Positions 1-8,024 of a stretch of 64,000 nt of DNA are shown piece after piece. Both the position numbers and the translations under genes were made by a program. Positions within the stretch are counted from its first letter, which is position 1; every line of letters starts with the position of its first letter. Location: positions 1,240,001-1,304,000 of the forward strand of contig NZ_QCYK01000002.1 in assembly GCF_003071345.1 (NCBI RefSeq), given 5' to 3'. This DNA comes from Chitinophaga parva. Its GTDB lineage: Bacteria > Bacteroidota > Bacteroidia > Chitinophagales > Chitinophagaceae. The notes under the pieces are model-generated. The model did no database searches. It was not told the origin of the DNA and worked only from the letters and a program-made list of their open reading frames with translations.

Positions 1-449
1 TTACCTCTACCTGGCACTATAAAAATTTCCACCTGAACGTGTTCATCCAAACGGCCCAGGGCATTATGCAAAACAATGACCTGATCAACTTCCGCGATTT
101 TGGCGGCCGTATGAACCTGCCCACCGGCATTGGTTACTGGACGGAAGCCAACAAAAGCGCTACCCGTCCCAAACTCACGTACGTGAATTACCTCAACTAC
201 GGTTACGTGTCAAACGCCAGCTATACCCGCATTAAAGATGCCACGCTGAGTTATACCATGCCTTCCGCTATAGCAAATAAGATCGGCATTGCGGCACTGA
301 CGCTGTATGTAACCGGCCGCAACCTGGTCACCTTTACCAAATGGAAAGGCTGGGACCCTGAAGCCGGCTATGGCACTTCCGGCGATACGGAAGGCAACTA
401 CCCACTGGTACGTTCATTTATTTTAGGCGCTAACATCACACTTCGTTAA
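1..449 (+). CDS. SusC/RagA TonB-dependent receptor, C-terminal end (partial)
   Basis: This is the last ~149 residues of a SusC-type outer-membrane TonB-dependent transporter; the gene starts left of the window and the open frame begins at base 3. What is visible is the end of the beta-barrel: alternating aromatic strands, the typical ASYTRIKDATLSYTMP segment, the VTGRNLVTFTKWKGWDPE segment seen near the end of SusC proteins, and a terminal strand ending LGANITLR. SusC barrels import oligosaccharides with a SusD lid lipoprotein, which follows after one base, so the two are cotranscribed. Substrate cannot be read from this fragment. The family call is secure. Confidence 0.93.
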   Translation, partial: TSTWHYKNFHLNVFIQTAQGIMQNNDLINFRDFGGRMNLPTGIGYWTEANKSATRPKLTYVNYLNYGYVSNASYTRIKDATLSYTMPSAIANKIGIAALTLYVTGRNLVTFTKWKGWDPEAGYGTSGDTEGNYPLVRSFILGANITLR

Positions 450-450
450 T

Positions 451-2082
451 ATGAAAAAGTACACCTGTATTTTCACGGTCATAGCAGCGGCGTTGTTCTT
501 GCTGCCGGCGTGTAAAAAAGATTTTTTAAAGGAAAGTGTGTATTCCAAATTCACCCCGGAAGCACTCAACGATTCGCTGGCGTTTGAAGCCAGCATCATT
601 GGCCTGCAGAGCCAGTACAATCTCTGGAACACCATGGAAGAAGATCCCAATGGCAACCAGGGTTTCCTTTGCGTGTGGCAGATGGGCACAGACGTGGCAT
701 ACAACAAGGCCCCGGACGACCTGGATCCAATGTCCATCCCTTACACCAATTATGAAAAACTAACCTCCCAGGATGGCTCCGCGGCCTTTGTGTGGAAGTG
801 GGCTTACAACCTGGTGAACAATGCCAACCTGGTGATGGCAAATATTGATAATCCTGCCATTCAGGTGAGTGATGGTTTCCGCAGCCGTGTAAAAGGGCAG
901 GCCATGTTCTACCGCGCATTAGGATATAATTACCTGGCCACTTTGTTTGGCGATGTGCCCTTGCTCACGGAACCCCTTACGGCGCCGAAGACAGACTTTA
1001 CGCGCACACCCATTGCGAAAGTGAATGATCTTATTATTGCAGACCTCACGTATGCGCAGGACCACCTGCCAGGCATTGAAAATTTGAAAACGCCATCTAC
1101 CCCGCATCGCGCCATGGCCTCCCAGCTGCTGGCAGAAGTATTCCTGCGCGTGGGGCGCCCTGCAGATGCAGAAAAGGCGGCGGATGCGGTGATCAACAGC
1201 GGTGATTTTTCGCTCACCACCACGCGCTACGGCATTCATGCCAGCCAGCCCGGAGACCCTTTTTCCGACATGTTCTTCTACGGTAATCAACGCAGGAGCC
1301 AGGGTAACCATGAAGCGATCTGGGTACAGGAAACGGAGAACAGTGCGCTGGTACCCAATGGATCTGGGCCGGATCTTAACGACAAGTTTCCCGGTTACCG
1401 CTTCCTGGGCCTGCAGCATCGCCGGGTATGGGGCAGCCGTTATTACAACACGCCGGGCATGTTGCTTTGCGATACACTGGGTGGCCGCGGTATCAGTCGC
1501 ATGGCGCTCACTTATTTTGTACTGAAGCTGTATGATGATAATGATATGCGCAACTCACAATACAGCCTGCGCCGCAATTATTACTACAACGATCCGTCAA
1601 ATGCTAATTACGGTAAGCTGGTAACGGGCCCCGGCATTGATACAAACCGCAACATTGTGCCCAAGACCAATAAGTGGGATGAGTTTGATCCTGCCAATAC
1701 ATTTGGTGGCGTAGCGATCAAAGACATCATCATCATGCGCCTGGGCGAAACCTACCTGCTGAAAGCCGAAGCGCAGGTACAACAAGGCAATGCAGCCGGT
1801 GCCGCCGCTACTGTCAACGTGCTGCGTACCAGGGCGCATGCACCACAGGTAGCGGCCGCGCAGATGAATATGGACTTTATCCTGGATGAGCGGGTGCGGG
1901 AACTGGTAGGGGAAGAGAACCGCCGGATGACACTGATGCGTACCGGGACACTGGTGAAAAGGGTACAGGGACGTGGCCTGAAGATCACTGGCATTTCAGA
2001 CCATAACCTGTTATTACCCATCCCGCAATCAGAAATAGACCTGAATAAGGATGCAGTGCTGCAACAGAATAACGGTTACTGA
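451..2082 (+). CDS. SusD/RagB-family glycan-binding lipoprotein
   Basis: A 543-residue SusD-like surface lipoprotein, normal family length. It has a signal peptide with lipobox LLPAC (Cys21), TPR-like helical segments in the middle, and the C-terminal RagB region containing LGETYLLKAEAQVQQGN and a LPIPQSEID segment, the usual SusD ending. SusD proteins cap the SusC barrel and bind incoming glycan. It starts one base after the SusC stop, so it belongs to the same operon. A 13-bp perfect inverted repeat right after its stop ends the transcript. The glycan is unknown, but a LacI regulator and a GH16 lipoprotein lie next to it. Confidence 0.95.
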   Translation: MKKYTCIFTVIAAALFLLPACKKDFLKESVYSKFTPEALNDSLAFEASIIGLQSQYNLWNTMEEDPNGNQGFLCVWQMGTDVAYNKAPDDLDPMSIPYTNYEKLTSQDGSAAFVWKWAYNLVNNANLVMANIDNPAIQVSDGFRSRVKGQAMFYRALGYNYLATLFGDVPLLTEPLTAPKTDFTRTPIAKVNDLIIADLTYAQDHLPGIENLKTPSTPHRAMASQLLAEVFLRVGRPADAEKAADAVINSGDFSLTTTRYGIHASQPGDPFSDMFFYGNQRRSQGNHEAIWVQETENSALVPNGSGPDLNDKFPGYRFLGLQHRRVWGSRYYNTPGMLLCDTLGGRGISRMALTYFVLKLYDDNDMRNSQYSLRRNYYYNDPSNANYGKLVTGPGIDTNRNIVPKTNKWDEFDPANTFGGVAIKDIIIMRLGETYLLKAEAQVQQGNAAGAAATVNVLRTRAHAPQVAAAQMNMDFILDERVRELVGEENRRMTLMRTGTLVKRVQGRGLKITGISDHNLLLPIPQSEIDLNKDAVLQQNNGY

Positions 2083-2098
2083 GAATAAATACCTTTAC

Positions 2099-2129
2099 CA
2101 TAAAAGCCGGCGGAATGCCGGCTTTTATG
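2099..2129. terminator. Bidirectional terminator between susD and lacI-type gene
   Basis: Perfect 13-bp inverted repeat (CATAAAAGCCGGC at 2099-2111, complement at 2117-2129) with a 5-nt loop. It has A/T-rich outer arms, so it can end transcripts from both convergent genes. The stop codon of the minus-strand LacI-type gene (2125-2127) lies inside the right arm. Confidence 0.85.
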
Positions 2130-3186
2130 CTTTATAGAAGATGAAGTTTTCGCGGGTAATGATGTCGATGGGCATGTACACCGTTGGTTCAACGGTGCCG
2201 GTGTTAAAGAGATGGCGGTAAAGCGTCATTACTGCAAGGTAGCCCTGCTCCTTGGGCCGCTGGCAGATGAGGAAATGTACCGTGTTGTTGGAAAGGCAGC
2301 GGATGTTCTCTTTGAGGAAATCGTATCCTACCAGCAGCACATCCAGGTTGTGCTTGTTGATGATCTGCGCTACCTGACTTACGCGGGAGTTGGTCACAAA
2401 TACGGCGCGGATGTGGTGCTGCTTCGGGAAATGGCGCAGCAGCGTGCTTTCCAGCGCATCGGCCGCTGTGTTCTTAATATCGAGGGTGGTGATCTTATTG
2501 AAAATGGCGTGTTCTTCAAAGTAGCGGCGGAAGCCCAGTTCCTTCCTGCGCAGGTGGTGGTCGTTTTCCAGTGCGGTAGACATATTCACTACCAGCATTT
2601 CATCCTGCGGGCCCAGCATAAAACTGATCAGTTGCGCTGCCAGCTTGCCGCTTTGAAACAGGTCCGGCCCAATGTAGCTGAGCGGCTCCTGGTGCGGGAT
2701 ATCAGCGTTGATGAACACCATGGGAATGCCGGATGCTTTTACCTTGGAGATGAACTCCAGTGATTCATCCACGAAACTGGGAGCCAGGATAAGCCCGTCT
2801 GGCTTGGTTTGCAGCAGTTTCTCCGCTTCCTTGCGGAAGCTGGCCTTTACATTCAGGTCGTAAAAATGCAGATCCAGCTGGATGCCGAATTGTTTTACTT
2901 CCGCGTGGGCTACGTTGATGCCGTCCAGCGGGTAGGTCCAGTAATCCGTTTGCGGGGAGGCTTTGGGGATCAGCACCGCCAGGGTGACCACCTTTTTCTT
3001 GGCCAGGAGGCTGGCCATGGTATTGGGGGTGTAGCCCAGCTCTTCGATGATGGCATTGATCTTTTTCCTGGTTTGCTCAGACACCCCTTTTCGGTTGTGG
3101 ATCACGCGGTCTACCGTGCCGATAGACACGTTTGCCCGCCTGGCTATTTCTTTTACACCTGTCAATTCCGGCGCTTTTTTTCTCAT
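2125..3186 (-). CDS. LacI-family transcriptional regulator
   Basis: A LacI/GalR-type repressor of about 353 residues, starting at MRKKAPELTG; the open frame extends 21 codons further upstream but that part looks non-coding. The N-terminus carries the LacI helix-turn-helix and hinge helix (VKEIARRANVSIGTVDRVIH, then ELGYTPNTMASLLA). The rest is a periplasmic-binding-protein-like effector domain with the segments DGLILAPSFVDE and GIPMVFINADIP. Such proteins bind palindromes with a central CG and respond to sugars. One such palindrome lies at 4171-4184 in the promoter of the neighbouring GH16 gene, which makes that gene a likely target. It is convergent with the SusC/SusD operon. Confidence 0.93.
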   Translation of the reverse strand: MRKKAPELTGVKEIARRANVSIGTVDRVIHNRKGVSEQTRKKINAIIEELGYTPNTMASLLAKKKVVTLAVLIPKASPQTDYWTYPLDGINVAHAEVKQFGIQLDLHFYDLNVKASFRKEAEKLLQTKPDGLILAPSFVDESLEFISKVKASGIPMVFINADIPHQEPLSYIGPDLFQSGKLAAQLISFMLGPQDEMLVVNMSTALENDHHLRRKELGFRRYFEEHAIFNKITTLDIKNTAADALESTLLRHFPKQHHIRAVFVTNSRVSQVAQIINKHNLDVLLVGYDFLKENIRCLSNNTVHFLICQRPKEQGYLAVMTLYRHLFNTGTVEPTVYMPIDIITRENFIFYKA

Positions 3187-3270
3187 GCTATTGGTATTAA
3201 AAATATCCAGGAGAGCGTTTTGGGTGGGCGCCGGCCTGGGGAAACACACTACTGATCTGGCAAAAATGAA

Positions 3271-3300
3271 AAAAAAACGGGAATTGCTTCCCGTTTTTTT
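3271..3300. terminator. Intrinsic terminator downstream of the GH16 gene
   Basis: A hairpin formed by AAAAAAACGGGAA (3271-3283) and TTCCCGTTTTTTT (3288-3300), with a 4-nt loop. On the minus strand it follows the GH16 stop by about 28 bases and ends in a T run. It insulates the lacI-type gene, which starts at 3186, from GH16 transcription. Confidence 0.85.
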
Positions 3301-3327
3301 TCGATTAACCAGCGCCGGATGCTTGTG

Positions 3328-4101
3328 TTACTGGGGCGTGAACTTGAACTCGTGGATGATGATCTCCACGTTTTGCCCGTTAGAAGGCGCCACGCCGTTG
3401 AACAGCCAGAGGTTCATCAGCACGGGCATACTCAGGGTGCTGATGGAGTTTGGCGGGTTATTCCAAGTCTTGGCCGCATACACATTGGTATTGTCATCGT
3501 AGAAGCCAGCAATGCTCTGGAAGTCTACAGATGAGTTACTGTGCCGGGTGATGCGGTGCGTAGTGTAAGTGCCGGTGAGGGAAATAAGGGCGGTGGTCTC
3601 TACACTGCTCTGAGAGCTGCCGGTGGCAGGGTAGAGGGTAAAATCAAGGTTGTTGTTATTGGCACGTCCCCAGCGGGAGTATTCAATATCCATTTCATCA
3701 TAGCCATCATTGCCGGAGTAATTGAACATGCCAAATACCACGTTCTTGTCTAACTGGTCAATGGCGCCTTCCACTTTCCACTGGTACTTGCCGTAGCCCA
3801 GGTTTTGGTTGAGGGTTACTTCCGCGCATTCCCAGTTACCGGTGGTCGTGTTCTTGGCCAGCTTCAGATGGAGGAAGCCGTTGCTGTCTACCCAGGCGTT
3901 GCTGGAATTGAAGTGATTGGGGCCGGGGCCCTGTGTGCCGGTACCGCTGCTGGTCACCGTCCAGGTGTAGCCGGAAAAGTTGAGCGTTACAGCGCGGGGT
4001 TGTGTATTCGTGGAATTACCGCCGGTCTTTCCGCTGGTAGCGTCTTTTTTACAGGCCATTAAGCTTGCACAAGCCAGTGCAAGCACGAGGAGATTTTTCA
4101 T
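3328..4101 (-). CDS. GH16-family glycosidase-like lipoprotein
   Basis: A 257-residue lipoprotein (signal peptide, lipobox LMAC, Cys17) followed by a beta-jelly-roll domain of glycoside hydrolase family 16. The catalytic motif is visible as DEMDIEYSRWG: Glu136 would be the nucleophile, Asp138 the helper and Glu140 the acid/base, matching the ExDxE pattern of the family. GH16 enzymes cut beta-1,3 or beta-1,3-1,4 glucans, agarose or related galactans; specificity cannot be decided here. The start is set at MKNLLVLALA because the 48 upstream codons of the open frame run through the promoter. It is divergent from the acetyltransferase gene and next to the LacI regulator. Confidence 0.88.
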   Translation of the reverse strand: MKNLLVLALACASLMACKKDATSGKTGGNSTNTQPRAVTLNFSGYTWTVTSSGTGTQGPGPNHFNSSNAWVDSNGFLHLKLAKNTTTGNWECAEVTLNQNLGYGKYQWKVEGAIDQLDKNVVFGMFNYSGNDGYDEMDIEYSRWGRANNNNLDFTLYPATGSSQSSVETTALISLTGTYTTHRITRHSNSSVDFQSIAGFYDDNTNVYAAKTWNNPPNSISTLSMPVLMNLWLFNGVAPSNGQNVEIIIHEFKFTPQ

Positions 4102-4156
4102 GAAATGCAGTTTTTGAGGGTGGAAGATTGGTTGAAAAATGCTGGTTAATCTACAG

Positions 4157-4184
4157 CAAAGTAAATAGAACGTGTACGTACACG
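4157..4184 (-). promoter_or_regulatory. Promoter with LacI-type palindromic operator for the GH16 gene
   Basis: Bases 4171-4184 are a perfect 14-bp palindrome, CGTGTACGTACACG, with a central CG as expected for a LacI-family operator. On the minus strand it lies just upstream of TTACTTTG (4157-4164), a 7/8 match to the Bacteroidetes -7 element TAnnTTTG. The operator therefore sits in the promoter spacer of the GH16 gene and could also affect the divergent gene at 4234. The regulator encoded at 2125-3186 is the obvious candidate (inference). Confidence 0.6.
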
Positions 4185-4233
4185 AAAATAATAAAATAAC
4201 TGTATATTGTACCAGGAATCTTAGAAAAAACAA

Positions 4234-5349
4234 ATGCCAGATCAATCAAGTGCCGCTGCGCAGCCGGCAGGGAAAGCCGCGCGCCTACAGTCTTTGGACC
4301 TGTTAAGAGGTTTTACGATCGCTGCCATGATATTGGTAAACACCCCCGGCGATGGCGACCACGTGTACCATCCGCTCACACACGCTGAGTGGAATGGCTG
4401 CACGCCCACGGATGTGATCTTCCCGGGCTTTATTTTCATGGCAGGGGTATCCATTGTATTTGCATTGGGCAAGAAGAGACAATCGCCCGGTATGCTCCTG
4501 AAAGCCCTGCGCCGCATGCTTACATTGATCGCCATCGGCTGGGGCATAAACCTGGTGTATCATTTCGATCCCGCGCATCTGCGCTTCCCTGGCGTGTTAC
4601 AGCGCATTGCCCTGGTATATTTTATCGCCACTTTTTTATTCCTTAAACTGGAAGCAAGGCAATTGCGCCTGGTATCATGGGGCTTGCTGGCAGGGTATTA
4701 TTTGTTGTTCTGGCTTCCATTCCCGGGCAAAGGCGTTGATCTTTTTGATCCGCAACACAACATCGTTGCTTACGTAGACCATACCTTGTTTGGCGCTGGT
4801 CATCTCTATCAATGGGCTTATACGGACCCCTGCGGCCTCCTAAGCACATTGCCCGCCATAGCAACGGCCCTGCTGGGCATTGAAGCCGGCAACATTTTAA
4901 AACAGACCAGCGATCCCACGGCAAAAACAGCACAGTTACTGCGTACCGGCCTGTTGCTGACGGCCGGTGGCCTTTTGGCAGATTTTATTTTTCCTATCAA
5001 TAAGCCATTGTGGAGCAGTGCCTACGTGCTGTATACAGGCGGTATTTGTATGAGCTGCCTGGGCATCTCGTTCTGGTATTTTGATGTAAGACAGTATGGG
5101 CGCCGGTTTTGGCCCTTGCTGGTGTTTGGTACCAATGCCATTTTTGCTTACGTAGTAGCAGAGGTGCTGCCAAAGTTTGTGAATATGATCGTGATAGGGC
5201 ATGCGCGGGGGCTGCATATTGTGTATGCCGCGCTGGCGGCGGTGTGTGCGCCGGAACTGGCATCAGTGCTGGCAGCCATGGCATTTGTAGGGCTGGTGTG
5301 GATGATGATGTTACTGCTTTATAAGCGGGGTATTATCATTAAGGTGTGA
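4234..5349 (+). CDS. HGSNAT-like transmembrane acetyltransferase (DUF5009 type)
   Basis: A 371-residue polytopic membrane protein, roughly 10 hydrophobic segments, related to heparan-alpha-glucosaminide N-acetyltransferase. The family signature is visible near the N-terminus: LDLLRGFTIAAMILVN, then HAEWNGCTPTDVIFPGFIF, where the His of HAEWNG matches the catalytic His of the human enzyme (EHAPWNG) as I recall it. These proteins move an acetyl group from cytoplasmic acetyl-CoA across the membrane onto a terminal glucosamine; most bacterial members are uncharacterised. The gene is divergent from GH16 and followed closely by a small membrane protein. Acceptor and physiological role are not shown by the sequence. 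Confidence 0.85.
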   Translation: MPDQSSAAAQPAGKAARLQSLDLLRGFTIAAMILVNTPGDGDHVYHPLTHAEWNGCTPTDVIFPGFIFMAGVSIVFALGKKRQSPGMLLKALRRMLTLIAIGWGINLVYHFDPAHLRFPGVLQRIALVYFIATFLFLKLEARQLRLVSWGLLAGYYLLFWLPFPGKGVDLFDPQHNIVAYVDHTLFGAGHLYQWAYTDPCGLLSTLPAIATALLGIEAGNILKQTSDPTAKTAQLLRTGLLLTAGGLLADFIFPINKPLWSSAYVLYTGGICMSCLGISFWYFDVRQYGRRFWPLLVFGTNAIFAYVVAEVLPKFVNMIVIGHARGLHIVYAALAAVCAPELASVLAAMAFVGLVWMMMLLLYKRGIIIKV

Positions 5350-5403
5350 GGAGGCGTGCGCGTGTTGCAAAAACCGTATATTGCCCCCGCAATTCCCCAC
5401 ATT

Positions 5404-5967
5404 ATGCATCGCTACTTCAAACTCACCCTCCTCTTTACCATCGGCCTGATGGTCTCCTTCTTCCTCCCATGGGTGAACGTCCTTTTCTTTGATGCCAGCG
5501 CCTTCCAGATACCCCGCTACGTCAGTAACCTACAGGAAATGGCGCAAGCCGCTGGCAGCACCCACCGCGATTACACCAGTTACCTGCTGTACGGTATCCC
5601 GGTGTTGTGTATCCTCGGTCTCTGCCGCGATGTATTCCGCCTGAAAATATGGTACTGGGATTACGCCGGTATCCTGGCCATCACCCTTGCCTTTATGGGT
5701 TACGTGTTGGTGAAGCGGCAGGACCTGCCGGTATCATTCAGCATTGGTTGCTACCTCACCCTGGCCCTGGCCATTTGCGGCCTGGTATATGGCATTGTGT
5801 TCAATGGCAACCCGCCGGTGATAGCCGAAAGCAAGTCGGAGCTATTCCAGGAACTGAGCAACCTGCAGGCGTTAAAAGAAAAAGGCGTGATCACGGCAGA
5901 GATCTTTGAAAGCCGCCGCCAGGAGCTGTTGCAGGCCATTGAGCAGCAACAGCAGGAAGCCCGCTGA
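5404..5967 (+). CDS. Small membrane protein with SHOCT-like C-terminus
   Basis: A 187-residue protein; the start is placed at MHRYFKLTLL because the upstream extension to a GTG has no protein-like character. It shows about four hydrophobic segments (around residues 5-25, 55-75, 85-105 and 115-135). A charged tail, LQALKEKGVITAEIFESRRQELL, resembles the SHOCT (short C-terminal) domain found on many bacterial membrane proteins. I do not recognise a specific family or function. It follows the acetyltransferase by 54 bases and precedes the methyltransferase by 31, so it may be part of one transcript. Confidence 0.7.
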   Translation: MHRYFKLTLLFTIGLMVSFFLPWVNVLFFDASAFQIPRYVSNLQEMAQAAGSTHRDYTSYLLYGIPVLCILGLCRDVFRLKIWYWDYAGILAITLAFMGYVLVKRQDLPVSFSIGCYLTLALAICGLVYGIVFNGNPPVIAESKSELFQELSNLQALKEKGVITAEIFESRRQELLQAIEQQQQEAR

Positions 5968-5998
5968 CCCAAGCGGCTGAAATGCTTATATTTACCGC

Positions 5999-6637
5999 AT
6001 GCCTGCCGCGCCTAACAACTATGATAAGGTTGCCTCCTTCTACGACCGGCTCTCGCTCCTCATCTTTGGCGGGGCGCTCCGCCGTGCACAGTGGTCCTTG
6101 TTAAGCGTGTTGCACCCCGGGCACCGGGTGCTTATCGTGGGCGGCGGTAGCGGGTGGATCCTGGAAGCCATGAGCGCCCGGGTGCCGGAGGGCCTGCACA
6201 TCACCTACATAGAGATTTCCGCAAACATGACCGCCCTGGCTATGAAAAAGCAGGTGGGTAAAAATGAAGTGGTCTTCATCAATGATTCCATTGCCACACA
6301 GCAACTGGCGCCGGAAAGTTTTGATATCGTGCTCACCGCTTTTCTCTTTGATAATTTTCCGCCGGCTGCGGGTGCGGCCCTGTTTGCCCAGCTGCACCAT
6401 GCCTTAAAGCCCGGCGGGTACTGGCTCTTTGCCGATTTTAAACTGGCGGAGGGCAGGGGCTTCTGGCAGCGCCCCCTGCTAAAGGCCATGTATTTCTTCT
6501 TTGGCGCCCTCTGCCAGGTACAGGCCCGCCAGCTCAATGATATGGACGCCCTGTTCCGCCAATACCGTTACAAACTGGTACAACAAAAAGACTACTACGG
6601 CCGTTTTGTGAACGCGGCCATTTGTGAGAAAGTGTAA
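5999..6637 (+). CDS. Class I SAM-dependent methyltransferase
   Basis: A 212-residue cytoplasmic methyltransferase. Motif I is visible as VLIVGGGSGWILEAM (SAM-binding loop), followed by an acidic strand end (TYIEIS) and the post-II region FDIVLTAFLFDNFPP, then the LKPGGYWLFADF segment typical of class I enzymes. The overall pattern is close to the UbiE/Methyltransf_25 group, but the substrate is unknown. It follows the small membrane protein by 31 bases. No genes of a recognisable pathway surround it. Confidence 0.85.
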   Translation: MPAAPNNYDKVASFYDRLSLLIFGGALRRAQWSLLSVLHPGHRVLIVGGGSGWILEAMSARVPEGLHITYIEISANMTALAMKKQVGKNEVVFINDSIATQQLAPESFDIVLTAFLFDNFPPAAGAALFAQLHHALKPGGYWLFADFKLAEGRGFWQRPLLKAMYFFFGALCQVQARQLNDMDALFRQYRYKLVQQKDYYGRFVNAAICEKV

Positions 6638-6815
6638 ATATTACCTTTATTAATAAAAAACGCTTATTTTAGGGCTCCGACGTTATGAATGTGAAACCAG
6701 TGCAAAACCATGTACCAGCGTATAGCCGTTGCCGTAAATTCCCGGTTAATTTATAGGAAGTCACTTTCTAATTTCGGCGGTAGATTTATGTAACACACAG
6801 TCCTCAATAAAAATT

Positions 6816-8024
6816 ATGAAAAACAGACTCACGCCCATCCTGGCCGCTTCCCTCTTACTGGTGGCGGTTACTGCTTGTAACAACAATGCCAAGAAGTCCG
6901 AGACCCCTGCAGACAGCACCGCGGTATCCACGGACAAAGCCGCAGCCCTGCTGCCGGCGGAGGCCTCTTTTAAAAAGACAGTAGACGGTAAAGAAACCGA
7001 CCTCTATGTGCTGAAAAATGCGAAAGGCATGGAAGCTGCCATCACCAATTACGGTGGCCGCCTGGTAGCCCTGGTGGTACCTGACAAAGACGGCAACCCG
7101 GTAAACGTGGTAGACGGCTTTGACAGTATAGATGGTTTCATCAATTCCGGTGAATCTTATTATGGCGCCACCATTGGCCGGTACGGCAACCGTATTGCCA
7201 AAGGCAAATTTACCCTCGATGGCAAGCGCTACCAGCTGTACACAAACAATGGGGCTAATACCCTGCATGGAGGCAAGAAAGGCTACCAGGCCGTAGTTTG
7301 GGACGCCAGGAAACTGAATGACTCCACCCTGGAACTGACCTATCTTTCCAAAGACGGGGAAGAGAATTTTCCCGGCAACCTGCATGTGAAGGTCACTTAC
7401 AGCCTCACGGATGCCAACGGCCTGAAAATAGATTACGAAGCCACTACCGATAAGACCACCGTGGTAAACCTTACCAACCACGCCTTCTTTAACCTGAACG
7501 GCATGGGCAGCGGCACCATCCTGAATCACAAGCTCTGGATCGATGCAGACCGTTTCACTCCTGTGGATTCCGGCCTCATTCCCACCGGCAAGCTGGCCGT
7601 GGTGCGTGGTACACCGTTCGACTTCACGAAGGGCGACAGCATTGGTACCCGCATCAACGAAGACAATGAACAGCTGAAAAATGGTAAAGGTTATGACCAC
7701 AATTTTGTGCTCAATGACTACAAGCCGCATACCCGCCGCCTGGCCGCTACCGTCACCGGCGACAAGACCGGCATTGTAATGAACATCTTCACCGAAGAAC
7801 CCGGCCTGCAGTTTTACAGCGGCAACTTCATGAAGGGGGCCAACAACTTTGGCAAAGGGGGTAAAGACGATTACCGCACCGCCCTGGCGCTGGAAACACA
7901 GCACTTCCCGGATTCGCCCAACCAGCCCGGCTTCCCAAGCACCGTGCTGAAACCCGGTGAAACTTACACCACCAGCACTACCTACGAATTTACTGATGTT
8001 AATAAAGCCAATTCTGCCCAATAA
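6816..8024 (+). CDS. galM: Aldose 1-epimerase (galactose mutarotase) lipoprotein
   Basis: A 402-residue exported mutarotase: signal peptide with lipobox VTAC (Cys21), a short Ser/Thr linker, then the GalM beta-sandwich. Family landmarks are NYGGRLVALVVPDKDG, GATIGRYGNRIAKGKF, the active-site region NLTNHAFFNLNG with the catalytic His, and the C-terminal ALETQHFPDSPNQP with the catalytic Glu. It interconverts alpha and beta anomers of aldoses released in the periplasm. The stop codon overlaps the next start (TAATG), so it is cotranscribed with the GH43 gene, which fits a role in handling sugars freed by that enzyme. Confidence 0.93.
   Translation: MKNRLTPILAASLLLVAVTACNNNAKKSETPADSTAVSTDKAAALLPAEASFKKTVDGKETDLYVLKNAKGMEAAITNYGGRLVALVVPDKDGNPVNVVDGFDSIDGFINSGESYYGATIGRYGNRIAKGKFTLDGKRYQLYTNNGANTLHGGKKGYQAVVWDARKLNDSTLELTYLSKDGEENFPGNLHVKVTYSLTDANGLKIDYEATTDKTTVVNLTNHAFFNLNGMGSGTILNHKLWIDADRFTPVDSGLIPTGKLAVVRGTPFDFTKGDSIGTRINEDNEQLKNGKGYDHNFVLNDYKPHTRRLAATVTGDKTGIVMNIFTEEPGLQFYSGNFMKGANNFGKGGKDDYRTALALETQHFPDSPNQPGFPSTVLKPGETYTTSTTYEFTDVNKANSAQ

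Noticed and set aside
6855..8021. 388-codon minus-strand frame opposite the epimerase gene
   Set aside because: The sense frame is a clear GalM lipoprotein; the antisense frame has no recognisable features.
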